A DNA stretch of 64,000 bases from Alkalicoccobacillus murimartini (lineage in GTDB: Bacteria > Bacillota > Bacilli > Bacillales > Bacillaceae_D): positions 248,001 to 312,000 of the forward strand of contig NZ_JAUSUA010000003.1 of NCBI RefSeq assembly GCF_030813245.1, written 5' to 3'. Position numbers and translations under genes: made by a program. Positions 17,804-26,008 of the stretch are shown here, in pieces; within the stretch, counting starts at the first letter, position 1, and the number at the start of each line of letters is the position of its first letter. The notes under the pieces were generated by a model. It was not told the origin of the DNA. It made no database searches and saw only the letters and a program-made list of their open reading frames with translations.

Positions 17804-19460
17804 TCAGAAAAGGGTCGTTGTAGCTCCAAGGGGAAGTAAGCTTCATACAAAAGGCTGGATTCAGGAAGCTGCCCTGCGCATGCTAATGAATAATCTTGAT
17901 CCGGAGGTTGCCGAGCAGCCAGACCAGCTTATTGTTTATGGAGGGATGGGCAAAGCTGCACGAAATTGGCAAGCCTATGACCAAATAGTTACGGCTTTGA
18001 AGGAGCTTGAAGCAGATGAAACGTTATTGATTCAATCGGGAAAACCTGTAGCTGTGTTTCGAACACATGTGCACTCACCACGAGTTGTACTTGCTAATTC
18101 CAATCTAGTTCCTGCTTGGGCAAACTGGAAAACGTTTCACGAACTCGATCAGAAAGGCTTAATGATGTATGGGCAAATGACCGCAGGAAGCTGGATCTAT
18201 ATTGGGACTCAAGGCATTGTCCAAGGAACATATGAAACGTTTGCTGAGTGTAGCAGGCAACATTTTCAAGGAAGTTTGAAAGGCACAATTACGGTAACGG
18301 CGGGTCTTGGTGGGATGGGAGGTGCTCAACCACTAGCGATTACGATGAATGGTGGCGTGGTTATTTGTATTGAGGCGGACGAATCGAGAATTAAGAAGAG
18401 GGTACAGACTGGGTACTGTGATACATGGGTGAATAGCTTGGATGAAGCGATCACTCAGGCTGAGAGTGCAAAGAAAGCGGGTAGAGCAGAATCGATTGGG
18501 TTGCTTGGGAACGCAGCAGAAATTCTCCCTGAAATGGTGAACCGTCACTATATTCCAGATATCGTAACGGACCAAACGTCTGCCCATGACCCGCTTCATG
18601 GCTATATACCAGTGGGATATTCGATCGTTCAGGCAAATGACCTTAGGGTAAAGACGCCTGAGCTTTATATGACAAAGGCAAAACAAAGTATGGCGCAACA
18701 TGTTCTCGCGATATTGACGATGCAAAAGCAAGGAGCGATTGCCTTCGATTATGGGAATAACTTGCGTCAAGTGGCAGCTGATCAAGGAGTAGAAGAAGCA
18801 TTTAGATATCCAGGATTTGTACCTGCCTACATTCGTCCGCAGTTTTGTGAAGGAAGAGGACCATTTAGATGGGTGGCTCTTTCTGGAGAAGCATCGGATA
18901 TTAAGAAGATTGATCAGAAACTGCTTGAAGTATTCTCGGCTAATCAAGGTCTTTGTAACTGGATTAAGTTAGCTCAAAAACATATTCAATTTCAAGGGTT
19001 ACCAGCACGTATCTGTTGGCTTGGTTATGGAGAACGGGCAATCGCTGGCACCATGATTAATCAGATGGTGGCTTCAGGAGAACTTCTCGCTCCGGTTGTC
19101 ATCGGGCGTGATCACCTTGATGCAGGTTCAGTTGCCTCGCCAAATCGGGAGACAGAAGCCATGAAGGACGGGAGTGACGCGGTGGCTGATTGGCCATTAC
19201 TTAATGCTCTGGTTAACACAGCAGCTGGAGCAAGCTGGGTATCCATTCATCATGGTGGCGGAGTCGGAATGGGTTATTCAATCCATGCTGGCATGGTTGT
19301 TGTAGCAGATGGCACAGTTGAAGCAGGAGAACGATTAAACCGTGTGTTAACAAGTGATCCGGGTATGGGCATTGTGCGGCACGCAGATGCAGGCTATGAA
19401 AAAGCTATTCATGCAGCCAACACCAACAAACTGAACATTCCTTTTTTGAAGGGAGACTAA
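17796..19460 (+). CDS. hutU: Urocanate hydratase
   Basis: Converts urocanate to 4-imidazolone-5-propionate using tightly bound NAD. The 554-residue length matches the family (about 550-560). Visible family features include [11 protein letters not shown] near the N-terminus, the NAD-binding [23 protein letters not shown], and [17 protein letters not shown] near the C-terminus. The ATG at 17796 is preceded by AGGAGGGG; translation is coupled to hutH by overlap. Cytoplasmic, second enzyme of histidine degradation. Confidence 0.96.
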   Translation: MSDQKRVVVAPRGSKLHTKGWIQEAALRMLMNNLDPEVAEQPDQLIVYGGMGKAARNWQAYDQIVTALKELEADETLLIQSGKPVAVFRTHVHSPRVVLANSNLVPAWANWKTFHELDQKGLMMYGQMTAGSWIYIGTQGIVQGTYETFAECSRQHFQGSLKGTITVTAGLGGMGGAQPLAITMNGGVVICIEADESRIKKRVQTGYCDTWVNSLDEAITQAESAKKAGRAESIGLLGNAAEILPEMVNRHYIPDIVTDQTSAHDPLHGYIPVGYSIVQANDLRVKTPELYMTKAKQSMAQHVLAILTMQKQGAIAFDYGNNLRQVAADQGVEEAFRYPGFVPAYIRPQFCEGRGPFRWVALSGEASDIKKIDQKLLEVFSANQGLCNWIKLAQKHIQFQGLPARICWLGYGERAIAGTMINQMVASGELLAPVVIGRDHLDAGSVASPNRETEAMKDGSDAVADWPLLNALVNTAAGASWVSIHHGGGVGMGYSIHAGMVVVADGTVEAGERLNRVLTSDPGMGIVRHADAGYEKAIHAANTNKLNIPFLKGD

Positions 19461-19463
19461 TCG

Positions 19464-20738
19464 ATGACCTGTCTATATATCCGTAATGCTGCACAGCTCG
19501 TAACGATGCAAGGAAATAACACGGTTGCAAGGTGTGGGGTGAGTATGGGGGAGTTGGGCATTATCGAGGGTGGTAGTGTCATTATTAAGGATCAAGTGAT
19601 TGGCTTTGTGGGAACGGATGATGAGGCTGTGGAGTATCTAGCCCATCTGTCAGACGATGTTCAAGTGATTGATGCTTCAGACAAACTTGTCACTCCAGGA
19701 TTAATTGACCCTCACACCCATCTTGTTTTTGCAGGAACACGAGAACATGAATTGGAGAAACGGTTAAAAGGAACGTCATACATGGATATTTTGCAAGGTG
19801 GCGGTGGCATTCTCAGTACATGCGAACAGACGAGAGCCGCTTCAAAAAAGGACTTATATGTACAATCAGAGCAGCGGTTACATCAATTCTTACTACATGG
19901 TGTCACAACGATTGAAGCAAAAAGCGGGTACGGACTGACCATAGAGGATGAAATCAAGCAGCTGGAAGTAGCGCAGGAGCTGAGTCAACATCATGATGTT
20001 GACATTGTTTCTACGTTTATGGGAGCACATGCCATTCCTCCAGAATATAAGAATCATCCCGATGAATATGTTGATCTGGTTATAGAAAACATGCTACCCG
20101 CCGTGGTCGAAGCTGGATTAGCAGACTTCTGTGATGTTTTCTGTGAAAAGGGTGTCTTTACGATAAAACAGTCTGAACGTATTCTTGAAGCTGCCAGTAT
20201 GCTAGGTTTGCAGCCTAAGATTCATGCAGATGAACTTGCTTCTTTTGGAGGAGCAGAGCTGGCTGCCAGAATGGGCGCGGTGACGGCTGATCATTTGTTG
20301 AAGGCATCGGATGAAGGCATAAAACAGCTTGCAGCTCAGGGTGTAATTGCTGTTTTGTTACCAGGCACGGCATTTTTCTTGATGGAGAAGCCTGCACAGG
20401 CACGAAAGATGATTGATGCAGGTGTTGCGGTCGCTCTATCAACGGATCGGAATCCAGGCTCTTCTCCAACTGAATCGTTGCCTTTTATGATGAATTTAGC
20501 ATGTCTAACGATGAAGATGACACCTGAAGAGGTCCTTACTGCGACAACAATTAATGCAGCACATGCGATTCGTAAGGCAAGTTCTATTGGCAGTCTAGAA
20601 GTTGGCAAGCAAGCTGACCTTGTTCTATTTGATGTGCCAAACTATCAGATGCTGCAATATCATTATGCAGTAAATCATGTGGATACAGTGGTGAAAAAAG
20701 GGCGTCTAGTTGTTCAATCGGGAAGGGTCATTCAATAA
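19464..20738 (+). CDS. hutI: Imidazolonepropionase
   Basis: Hydrolyses imidazolone propionate to N-formimidoyl-L-glutamate, third step of the pathway. It is a 424-residue amidohydrolase with the metal-binding DPHTHLVFAGTRE, the ESKSGYG-type active-site segment (here IEAKSGYG), KIHADE and STDRNPGSSPTE. The gene begins three bases after the hutU stop. Length is about average for HutI (about 410-425). Confidence 0.95.
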   Translation: MTCLYIRNAAQLVTMQGNNTVARCGVSMGELGIIEGGSVIIKDQVIGFVGTDDEAVEYLAHLSDDVQVIDASDKLVTPGLIDPHTHLVFAGTREHELEKRLKGTSYMDILQGGGGILSTCEQTRAASKKDLYVQSEQRLHQFLLHGVTTIEAKSGYGLTIEDEIKQLEVAQELSQHHDVDIVSTFMGAHAIPPEYKNHPDEYVDLVIENMLPAVVEAGLADFCDVFCEKGVFTIKQSERILEAASMLGLQPKIHADELASFGGAELAARMGAVTADHLLKASDEGIKQLAAQGVIAVLLPGTAFFLMEKPAQARKMIDAGVAVALSTDRNPGSSPTESLPFMMNLACLTMKMTPEEVLTATTINAAHAIRKASSIGSLEVGKQADLVLFDVPNYQMLQYHYAVNHVDTVVKKGRLVVQSGRVIQ

Positions 20739-20749
20739 AGGAGGGTGAA

Positions 20750-22063
20750 ATGGAGGTATTATATACAGCTACACACATATTTGTGGATGGTGCCTTTCAA
20801 TCTAATTATGCACTTCTTGTTAAGGATGGAGAACTTGTAGATATTGGTCAAAAAGCTATGCTGAAGCCATTATATCCACATGCTAAGACGGTAGATTTTG
20901 GAGAGAAAGCGATTGTGCCAGGTACCGTGAATGCTCATAATCACTCCTTTCAAAGCTTGCTTCGTGGCATGGCGATTGATGTGCCTTTTTTGCAATGGAG
21001 AGATGAAGCCTTGTATCGATGTACACCATTTTTGAATGAACAAGCGATTTATACAGGAGCATTGTTTGCCTTTGCAGAGATGATGAAGAATGGTGTAACC
21101 ACGGTTGCGGACTTTTTTTATGTTCACAATGGCGGTATTCGCTCTGATGAAGCGGTGATACAAGCTGCAAAAGACGTCGGGATACGTCTGGTCTTTGCAC
21201 GTACGATGTATGACTGGAAGGGAGCGCCTGATAGCTATATCGAGAGCGTGGAGAAAGCTACTCGACGGACGAAGCAACTTGCCATTAAGTATCAAGGGGA
21301 TCAAATGATTACTATCCATCCAGCTCCACATAGCCCCCATGCAGCTTCACCTGAGATGATTCAAGCCGGTCACAAACTAGCAAAAGAGTTAGATGTTCCT
21401 TTTCATATCCATGTAGCGGAAGAGCCATTTGAGGTAGAAGAGACTCTAGAGAATTGTGGTCTCAGACCTGTACATTATTTAGATTCATTAGGTGTCGTAG
21501 ATCACAATATGATTGCGATCCATCTCGTTTGGATTGATCCATCGGAAATTCAATTATTAGGAGACAAACAGGCGTCACTTGCCTATTGTCCATCTAGCAA
21601 TATGTTCTTGTCTGATGGTGTTACACCAGTGCCGGATTTACTTGCATCTGGTGTGCAAGTTGCACTCGGAACAGACGGAGCATGTAGTAACAATCGTATC
21701 AGCGTTTATGAAGAAATGAGAATGTGCTCCTTATTACAAAAGGTCACTAGACTAGACGGAATGTGTATAAATGCAAATCAAGTTTTTCATATGGGAACAA
21801 AAGCAGGTGCGAACATGCTTCGCTTACCAACAGGCGAGCTGAAAAAAGGATTACGCGCTGACTTTGTTGTTTTAGATAGAGAAGATCTTTCACTGTTACC
21901 GAGCAAAGAGTTATTTGCCAATGTAATTTATTCAATGCAGCCAACAGCCATTACAGATGTTGTAGTGAATGGAAAACAAGTCATTGAAAATCGTCGACTC
22001 AAAAAGATTTCTGAGAAGAAGTTAGTGAATCAGGTGAATCGACTTGTGGAGAGATGGTCATAG
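20750..22063 (+). CDS. Amidohydrolase of the TRZ/ATZ deaminase class in the hut operon
   Basis: A 437-residue metal-dependent amidohydrolase, 11 bases after hutI and so probably co-transcribed. Metal-site features are present: NAHNHS, HIHVAEE, AIHLVWI and LGTDGACSNN. It sits where formimidoylglutamate hydrolase (hutG) usually lies, yet has no arginase fold. It could act as a HutF-like formimidoylglutamate deiminase, since it shares the HSFQ...RG...W-R-E layout near the N-terminus. That route would also need an N-formylglutamate deformylase, which is not in the window. Another purine or pyrimidine deaminase is the alternative. Confidence 0.75.
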   Translation: MEVLYTATHIFVDGAFQSNYALLVKDGELVDIGQKAMLKPLYPHAKTVDFGEKAIVPGTVNAHNHSFQSLLRGMAIDVPFLQWRDEALYRCTPFLNEQAIYTGALFAFAEMMKNGVTTVADFFYVHNGGIRSDEAVIQAAKDVGIRLVFARTMYDWKGAPDSYIESVEKATRRTKQLAIKYQGDQMITIHPAPHSPHAASPEMIQAGHKLAKELDVPFHIHVAEEPFEVEETLENCGLRPVHYLDSLGVVDHNMIAIHLVWIDPSEIQLLGDKQASLAYCPSSNMFLSDGVTPVPDLLASGVQVALGTDGACSNNRISVYEEMRMCSLLQKVTRLDGMCINANQVFHMGTKAGANMLRLPTGELKKGLRADFVVLDREDLSLLPSKELFANVIYSMQPTAITDVVVNGKQVIENRRLKKISEKKLVNQVNRLVERWS

Positions 22064-22101
22064 ATACGGTTGTCTTTTGGTCATTCTTAAAGATAGAGAT
22101 G

Positions 22102-22134
22102 GAAGCTTACATTATTGTAAGCTTCTTGTTATTT
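22102..22134 (+). terminator. Terminator of the hut operon
   Basis: GAAGCTTACA (22102-22111) and TGTAAGCTTC (22116-22125) form a perfect 10-bp stem with a TTAT loop, followed by TTGTTATTT. Confidence 0.8.
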
Positions 22135-22205
22135 AAATCGATACGAGGTGTTCTCTTGTGCATGATAATCTAAGAATAACTTAGAAACGCAGGAGGACTT
22201 CAATC

Positions 22206-22967
22206 ATGGCTAACTCAGTGGTAAATGTAACAGATGTTGATAAGGTTTACGGAAAAAAAGGCGAGAATCAATTTCGAGCGTTAAAGAAGGTGAACATGAA
22301 CATAAATGAGGGAGAATTTGTAGGCATCATGGGGCCATCTGGTTCGGGGAAAACGACACTCTTAAATGTGATTTCCACGCTAGATTCTATATCAGCTGGT
22401 CAAATTCAAATTGACGGGACCGATATTACGACGATGAACCAGAATCAGCTGGCTGATTTTCGCGCACAAAAGCTTGGTTTTATCTTTCAAGACTTTAATC
22501 TGCTAGAGAGTATGACGGTGTATGAGAATATTGCTCTTCCGTTGTCATTACAGAATGTACCTTCAAAAGAAATTTCGCCTAAGGTAAAGGCTATTGCAAA
22601 GACACTAGATATTGAATCTATTTTAGAGAAATACCCAGCACAAATATCTGGGGGCCAAAAGCAGCGTTCGGCAGCAGCTAGAGCTCTTGTACACAATCCA
22701 AGCATGTTACTTGGAGATGAGCCCACAGGTGCGCTTGATTCTAAAAATGCAACAAGCTTACTAGAAACAATGACGACCCTAAATGAGGATCATGGTATTA
22801 CCATTATGATGGTTACACATGATGCCAATGCGGCAAGTTATTGCAAACGAATTGTCCTTATTCAAGATGGAGAACTATATAAAGAAATTACGCGTACCGG
22901 AACGAGAGAAGAATTCTTCAAAGAGATTCTAAATGAGCTGGCAGAGCTTGGGACAAGCAAGGCGTAG
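22206..22967 (+). CDS. BceA-type ABC transporter ATP-binding protein
   Basis: A 253-residue ATPase of the MacB/LolD-like group used by peptide-antibiotic resistance exporters. Walker A GPSGSGKTT (residues 43-51), Q-loop FIFQDFNLL, signature ISGGQKQR and Walker B LLGDEPTGALD are intact. The permease begins 14 bases downstream. By family it powers a BceAB-like module that removes antimicrobial peptides from lipid II intermediates or similar targets. The usual adjacent bceRS two-component genes are absent here. Confidence 0.9.
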   Translation: MANSVVNVTDVDKVYGKKGENQFRALKKVNMNINEGEFVGIMGPSGSGKTTLLNVISTLDSISAGQIQIDGTDITTMNQNQLADFRAQKLGFIFQDFNLLESMTVYENIALPLSLQNVPSKEISPKVKAIAKTLDIESILEKYPAQISGGQKQRSAAARALVHNPSMLLGDEPTGALDSKNATSLLETMTTLNEDHGITIMMVTHDANAASYCKRIVLIQDGELYKEITRTGTREEFFKEILNELAELGTSKA

Positions 22968-22981
22968 AGAGGAGGTTTATC

Positions 22982-24802
22982 ATGTTAGGTAAATTAGCTG
23001 TATCAGGCATTCGAAGCAAGTTGAAGGATTATATTGTCCTTCTTGCAGGATTAGTGATGTCTATTTCTATTTTCTATATGTTTCAAACCTTAGCTTGGAA
23101 TAAGGAATTTACAAGTGAAAATTCACTGATTAATAGTATTCAACTTGTTTTTAATGTAGGCTCAGTGCTCCTAGCTGTAGTTACGTTTTTCTACATCCTT
23201 TATACAAATTCATTCCTATTATCACTGCGTCAAAAGGAATTTGGGATGTATATGCTACTAGGAGCTAAGAAAAAACAAATCCAAAAAATTATGTTTATTG
23301 AGACCTTAGTGATTGGCGCCATTTCATTAGTCATTGGAATTGGTTTCGGAATATTGCTCGCTGAGATTGTAGGTCGTTTGCTCATGAATCAGCTTAACTT
23401 CACAAGTACTAGCTATTCATCCTTTTTCCTACCTGCAGTAGCCATCACTCTTGTGTTCTTTATTATTTTGTTTTTGATCAACGGTCTAATTAATTCCATT
23501 CGTTTATCAAGACTTCAAATATTGGAACTAGTACACGCAGAATCACAAACTGATCTAGTTCCGACTCAAGGTAAAACAAGATTTTTTAGTATGGTTGTTG
23601 GAATCATTTTTCTAGGAATTGGTTATTTCGCGCTAATCAATATGGAGAATCTCAGAGAACTTGGATTAATTGCTGCTCCAACCGCCACTACAATAGGAAC
23701 ATATCTGATCTTCTCTTCTTTGATTCCTTCTGTAGTGAATAAACTTAAGCGGAGCAAATCCTTAAACGAAAAGGGGATTCATGCTTTTACCTTTTCTCAA
23801 TTGCGCTTTCGGATCAATGGACTAAAGACCATGCTCGCAACCGTGACGATGCTTATTGCCTTAGGTGCGGGAGCCATATCGGCTGGTATGGCCTTCCAGC
23901 ATAATGTAAGTACATTAGTCGAATTGGGAGAAATCTATGATGTCGCAGTATTTGATGCAGATGAAGAGCAAGAAAATATCCTCAGTACGATTGAGTTCAA
24001 AGAAGAGATGGAATACCGGTATAAGATGGACGAACAATATGTTTATTTCGAAGGAGAAGAATTAGATGAACAACGGCCGCTTGTATTCGATTTTGAAAGT
24101 GGGCAAGCAATTGAACAATCCATCTATCGTTTAGATGAGGAGCTTCCACAAGATCAAAGAGACTCAGATGAAGTTGGATTAAATGGTTGGCAATGGGCTA
24201 ATTTCCTGCGAGAAATCACGGAACCAAGTGCCCAAGGGAACTCTCCTGTTGTTCTTTCTACAGACGAATATAATGAGATCGATGCAGCAGAAAAAATTGT
24301 TTTTATTGGTAGGACAGATGCCTATACTCAATACCTACCTCAGTGGAAGCAGTTAAATGATCTTCAACAAGAACAATTCAATACAGAAATATATACTAAA
24401 TACACGATGTACGAAGGAATGAATGCTATTTCAAGTGGTACGGTCTTTATGGGCTTTTTCCTTGGCATTGCCTTCCTTGCTATGATGGCGAGCTGCTTAA
24501 TGTTTAAAGTGTTGTCTGGTGCTACAAAAGACATTGGACGTTATCAAATGCTTCGTAAAATCGGTGTAAGACCAAGCAAGCTTTCGGGGTCCGTCTATAA
24601 AGAATTGTTCTTTATCTTCTTGTTCCCAGGCATCTTTGGAATTGTGCATGTGTTAGTAGGTATGAATCTATTCTCATTCATTCTGCTAGAACCATATTAT
24701 CGGATCTGGCTCCCAATTCTATTGTTTATCGGGATCTATGCAGTGTACTATTTAATAACAGTTAATTTGTATAAAGGTATTGTCATGCCGAAGGAAAAAT
24801 AA
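22982..24802 (+). CDS. BceB-type FtsX-domain permease
   Basis: A 606-residue permease. An N-terminal group of four hydrophobic segments is visible with the FtsX region (RQKEFGMYMLLGAKKKQI). A middle pair lies near residues 200-235, a long acidic extracytoplasmic loop covers about residues 310-475, and three C-terminal segments follow. This ten-helix plan with one large external loop is the BceB/VraG family layout. It partners the upstream ATPase. ATG at 22982 follows AGAGGAGG. Specific peptide unknown. Confidence 0.88.
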   Translation: MLGKLAVSGIRSKLKDYIVLLAGLVMSISIFYMFQTLAWNKEFTSENSLINSIQLVFNVGSVLLAVVTFFYILYTNSFLLSLRQKEFGMYMLLGAKKKQIQKIMFIETLVIGAISLVIGIGFGILLAEIVGRLLMNQLNFTSTSYSSFFLPAVAITLVFFIILFLINGLINSIRLSRLQILELVHAESQTDLVPTQGKTRFFSMVVGIIFLGIGYFALINMENLRELGLIAAPTATTIGTYLIFSSLIPSVVNKLKRSKSLNEKGIHAFTFSQLRFRINGLKTMLATVTMLIALGAGAISAGMAFQHNVSTLVELGEIYDVAVFDADEEQENILSTIEFKEEMEYRYKMDEQYVYFEGEELDEQRPLVFDFESGQAIEQSIYRLDEELPQDQRDSDEVGLNGWQWANFLREITEPSAQGNSPVVLSTDEYNEIDAAEKIVFIGRTDAYTQYLPQWKQLNDLQQEQFNTEIYTKYTMYEGMNAISSGTVFMGFFLGIAFLAMMASCLMFKVLSGATKDIGRYQMLRKIGVRPSKLSGSVYKELFFIFLFPGIFGIVHVLVGMNLFSFILLEPYYRIWLPILLFIGIYAVYYLITVNLYKGIVMPKEK

Positions 24803-24813
24803 AGGATTTAGGA

Positions 24814-24846
24814 AAGGTGGGACAGTCATTGTCTTACCTTTTTTTT
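24814..24846 (+). terminator. Terminator of the BceAB-like operon
   Basis: AAGGTGGGACA (24814-24824) and TGTCTTACCTT (24830-24840) pair with one mismatch and are followed by an unbroken run of T. Confidence 0.85.
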
Positions 24847-24876
24847 GTTGAGAATGAAAAAGAAGGATGAATAGTA

Positions 24877-24909
24877 TTGCCGATCAAACCTAAATGATGT
24901 ACGATAATC
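24877..24909 (+). promoter_or_regulatory. lacI promoter with operator copy 1
   Basis: TTGCCG (24877-24882), 17 bases and TACGAT (24900-24905) form a likely promoter. It overlaps AAATGATGTACGATAATC (24892-24909), an 18-base sequence found again exactly in front of the alpha-xylosidase gene. This is the expected binding site of the LacI protein, implying autorepression. Confidence 0.7.
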
Positions 24910-24938
24910 TTAAATAGGGAGCAAAAGGAGAGAATTAA

Positions 24939-24954
24939 TTGGTAACGCTTACAA
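24939..24954 (+). promoter_or_regulatory. Candidate cre (CcpA) site overlapping the lacI start codon
   Basis: TGGTAACGCTTACA within this stretch fits the TGWNANCGNTNWCA consensus with one mismatch. It covers the TTG start codon, where CcpA binding would block expression. The stretch is also coding, so chance is possible. Confidence 0.4.
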
Positions 24955-25943
24955 AAACGACAGCTAAAACAATCGCAGAGAAATTAGGCTTATCAATTGC
25001 TACCGTAGATAGGGCTTTAAATAATCGAGGCAACGTAAAGAAAGAGACCTACCAAAAAATTATGGATACGGTTGAAGAGCTTGGTTATAAGCCTAACAAA
25101 TTAGCCTCCGTACTTTCAAAAAAAATGAAATATAAGATGGCTGTTTTGTATCCGGCATTTGGACAATATTTTTGGAGCCAAGTTGAAGTAGGATTAAACA
25201 AAGCGATTAATGAACTAGCGGATTATGGTGTAGAGGTCACGACATTCCGCATGAAGGAAGGCAATGATTCTGACATGTTGCAGAAGGTCATTGATACAAA
25301 TGAGTATCATGCTATTGCTGTAGCTTCAGGAGAAGAGATCCTTGATGTAGTGATTAATGACGGGATAGAAAAAGGTGTAACCATCTGTACGTTTAATCAG
25401 GATGCTCTTGGAAGCAAAAGATTATTTTACGTTGGGGCTGATTATTATGAGTCAGGCAGGCTCGCTGCAGAGTTAACCTGCAAGTTCGTTGGACAATCCG
25501 GTAAAGTGGCAGTGTTTGGTCAAAACAACGACTTCCAAACCAATGAGAAGAATCGAGGATTCATAGAGGCATCTACCCAGTACCAAAATGTTCAGGTCTA
25601 TGGACCAATTGCGGTTTCTACCCCTTTAACAGATAAATTGAAGGACCTTATTGAAGGACTAGATGGAATCTATGTATCTACTTCAGATATTTTTGAGGTA
25701 GCCGCTTATTTGTCCTCAATCGATAAAAAACTAACGTTAATTTGTCATGATTTAAATGAGGAGATTCATCATTTTCTAGAATCAGGAGTCATTACTGCTA
25801 CGATCAATCAAGACCCAGTGAATCAAGGGTACTTAACACTAATGGAGCTTTTTCGACACCTTGCCTTCGAGGAAGAGATAAAAGCAGAACAGATTACAAA
25901 ATTGGAAGTAGTCATGAAAGAAAATGCTAAGTACTATCTATAG
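24939..25943 (+). CDS. LacI-family transcriptional repressor
   Basis: A 334-residue repressor. The N-terminal ~60 residues are a LacI helix-turn-helix plus hinge (KTIAEKLGLSIATVDRALNN, GYKPNKLASVLSKK). The rest is a periplasmic-binding-protein-like effector domain of the Peripla_BP_4 type (FQTNEKNRGFIEA, IYVSTSDIFEVA), similar to the D-ribose/xylose-binding regulators. TTG start, six bases after AAAGGAGAG. The 18-base sequence shared by its own promoter and the alpha-xylosidase promoter is the probable operator. The inducer is likely a xyloside-derived sugar (inference). Confidence 0.88.
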   Translation: MVTLTKTTAKTIAEKLGLSIATVDRALNNRGNVKKETYQKIMDTVEELGYKPNKLASVLSKKMKYKMAVLYPAFGQYFWSQVEVGLNKAINELADYGVEVTTFRMKEGNDSDMLQKVIDTNEYHAIAVASGEEILDVVINDGIEKGVTICTFNQDALGSKRLFYVGADYYESGRLAAELTCKFVGQSGKVAVFGQNNDFQTNEKNRGFIEASTQYQNVQVYGPIAVSTPLTDKLKDLIEGLDGIYVSTSDIFEVAAYLSSIDKKLTLICHDLNEEIHHFLESGVITATINQDPVNQGYLTLMELFRHLAFEEEIKAEQITKLEVVMKENAKYYL

Positions 25944-25957
25944 ACATAGCTTTTCTT

Positions 25958-25986
25958 TTGACATAAATGATGTACGATAATCATTT
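25958..25986 (+). promoter_or_regulatory. Alpha-xylosidase promoter region with operator copy 2
   Basis: A consensus -35 TTGACA (25958-25963) precedes a 22-base partly palindromic operator at 25965-25986, with arms AAATGAT and ATCATTT and a central C-G step. Eight of eleven positions are symmetric. Its first 18 bases repeat the lacI-promoter site exactly. A clear -10 at standard spacing is not visible; TTATAA occurs further down at 25988. Confidence 0.7.
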
Positions 25987-26008
25987 CTTATAAAATGGGG
26001 GGAAGAAG

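Noticed and set aside
18333-18947. 204-codon antisense frame in hutU
   Set aside because: hutU is unambiguous on the plus strand; the antisense frame lacks a ribosome site and recognisable domains.
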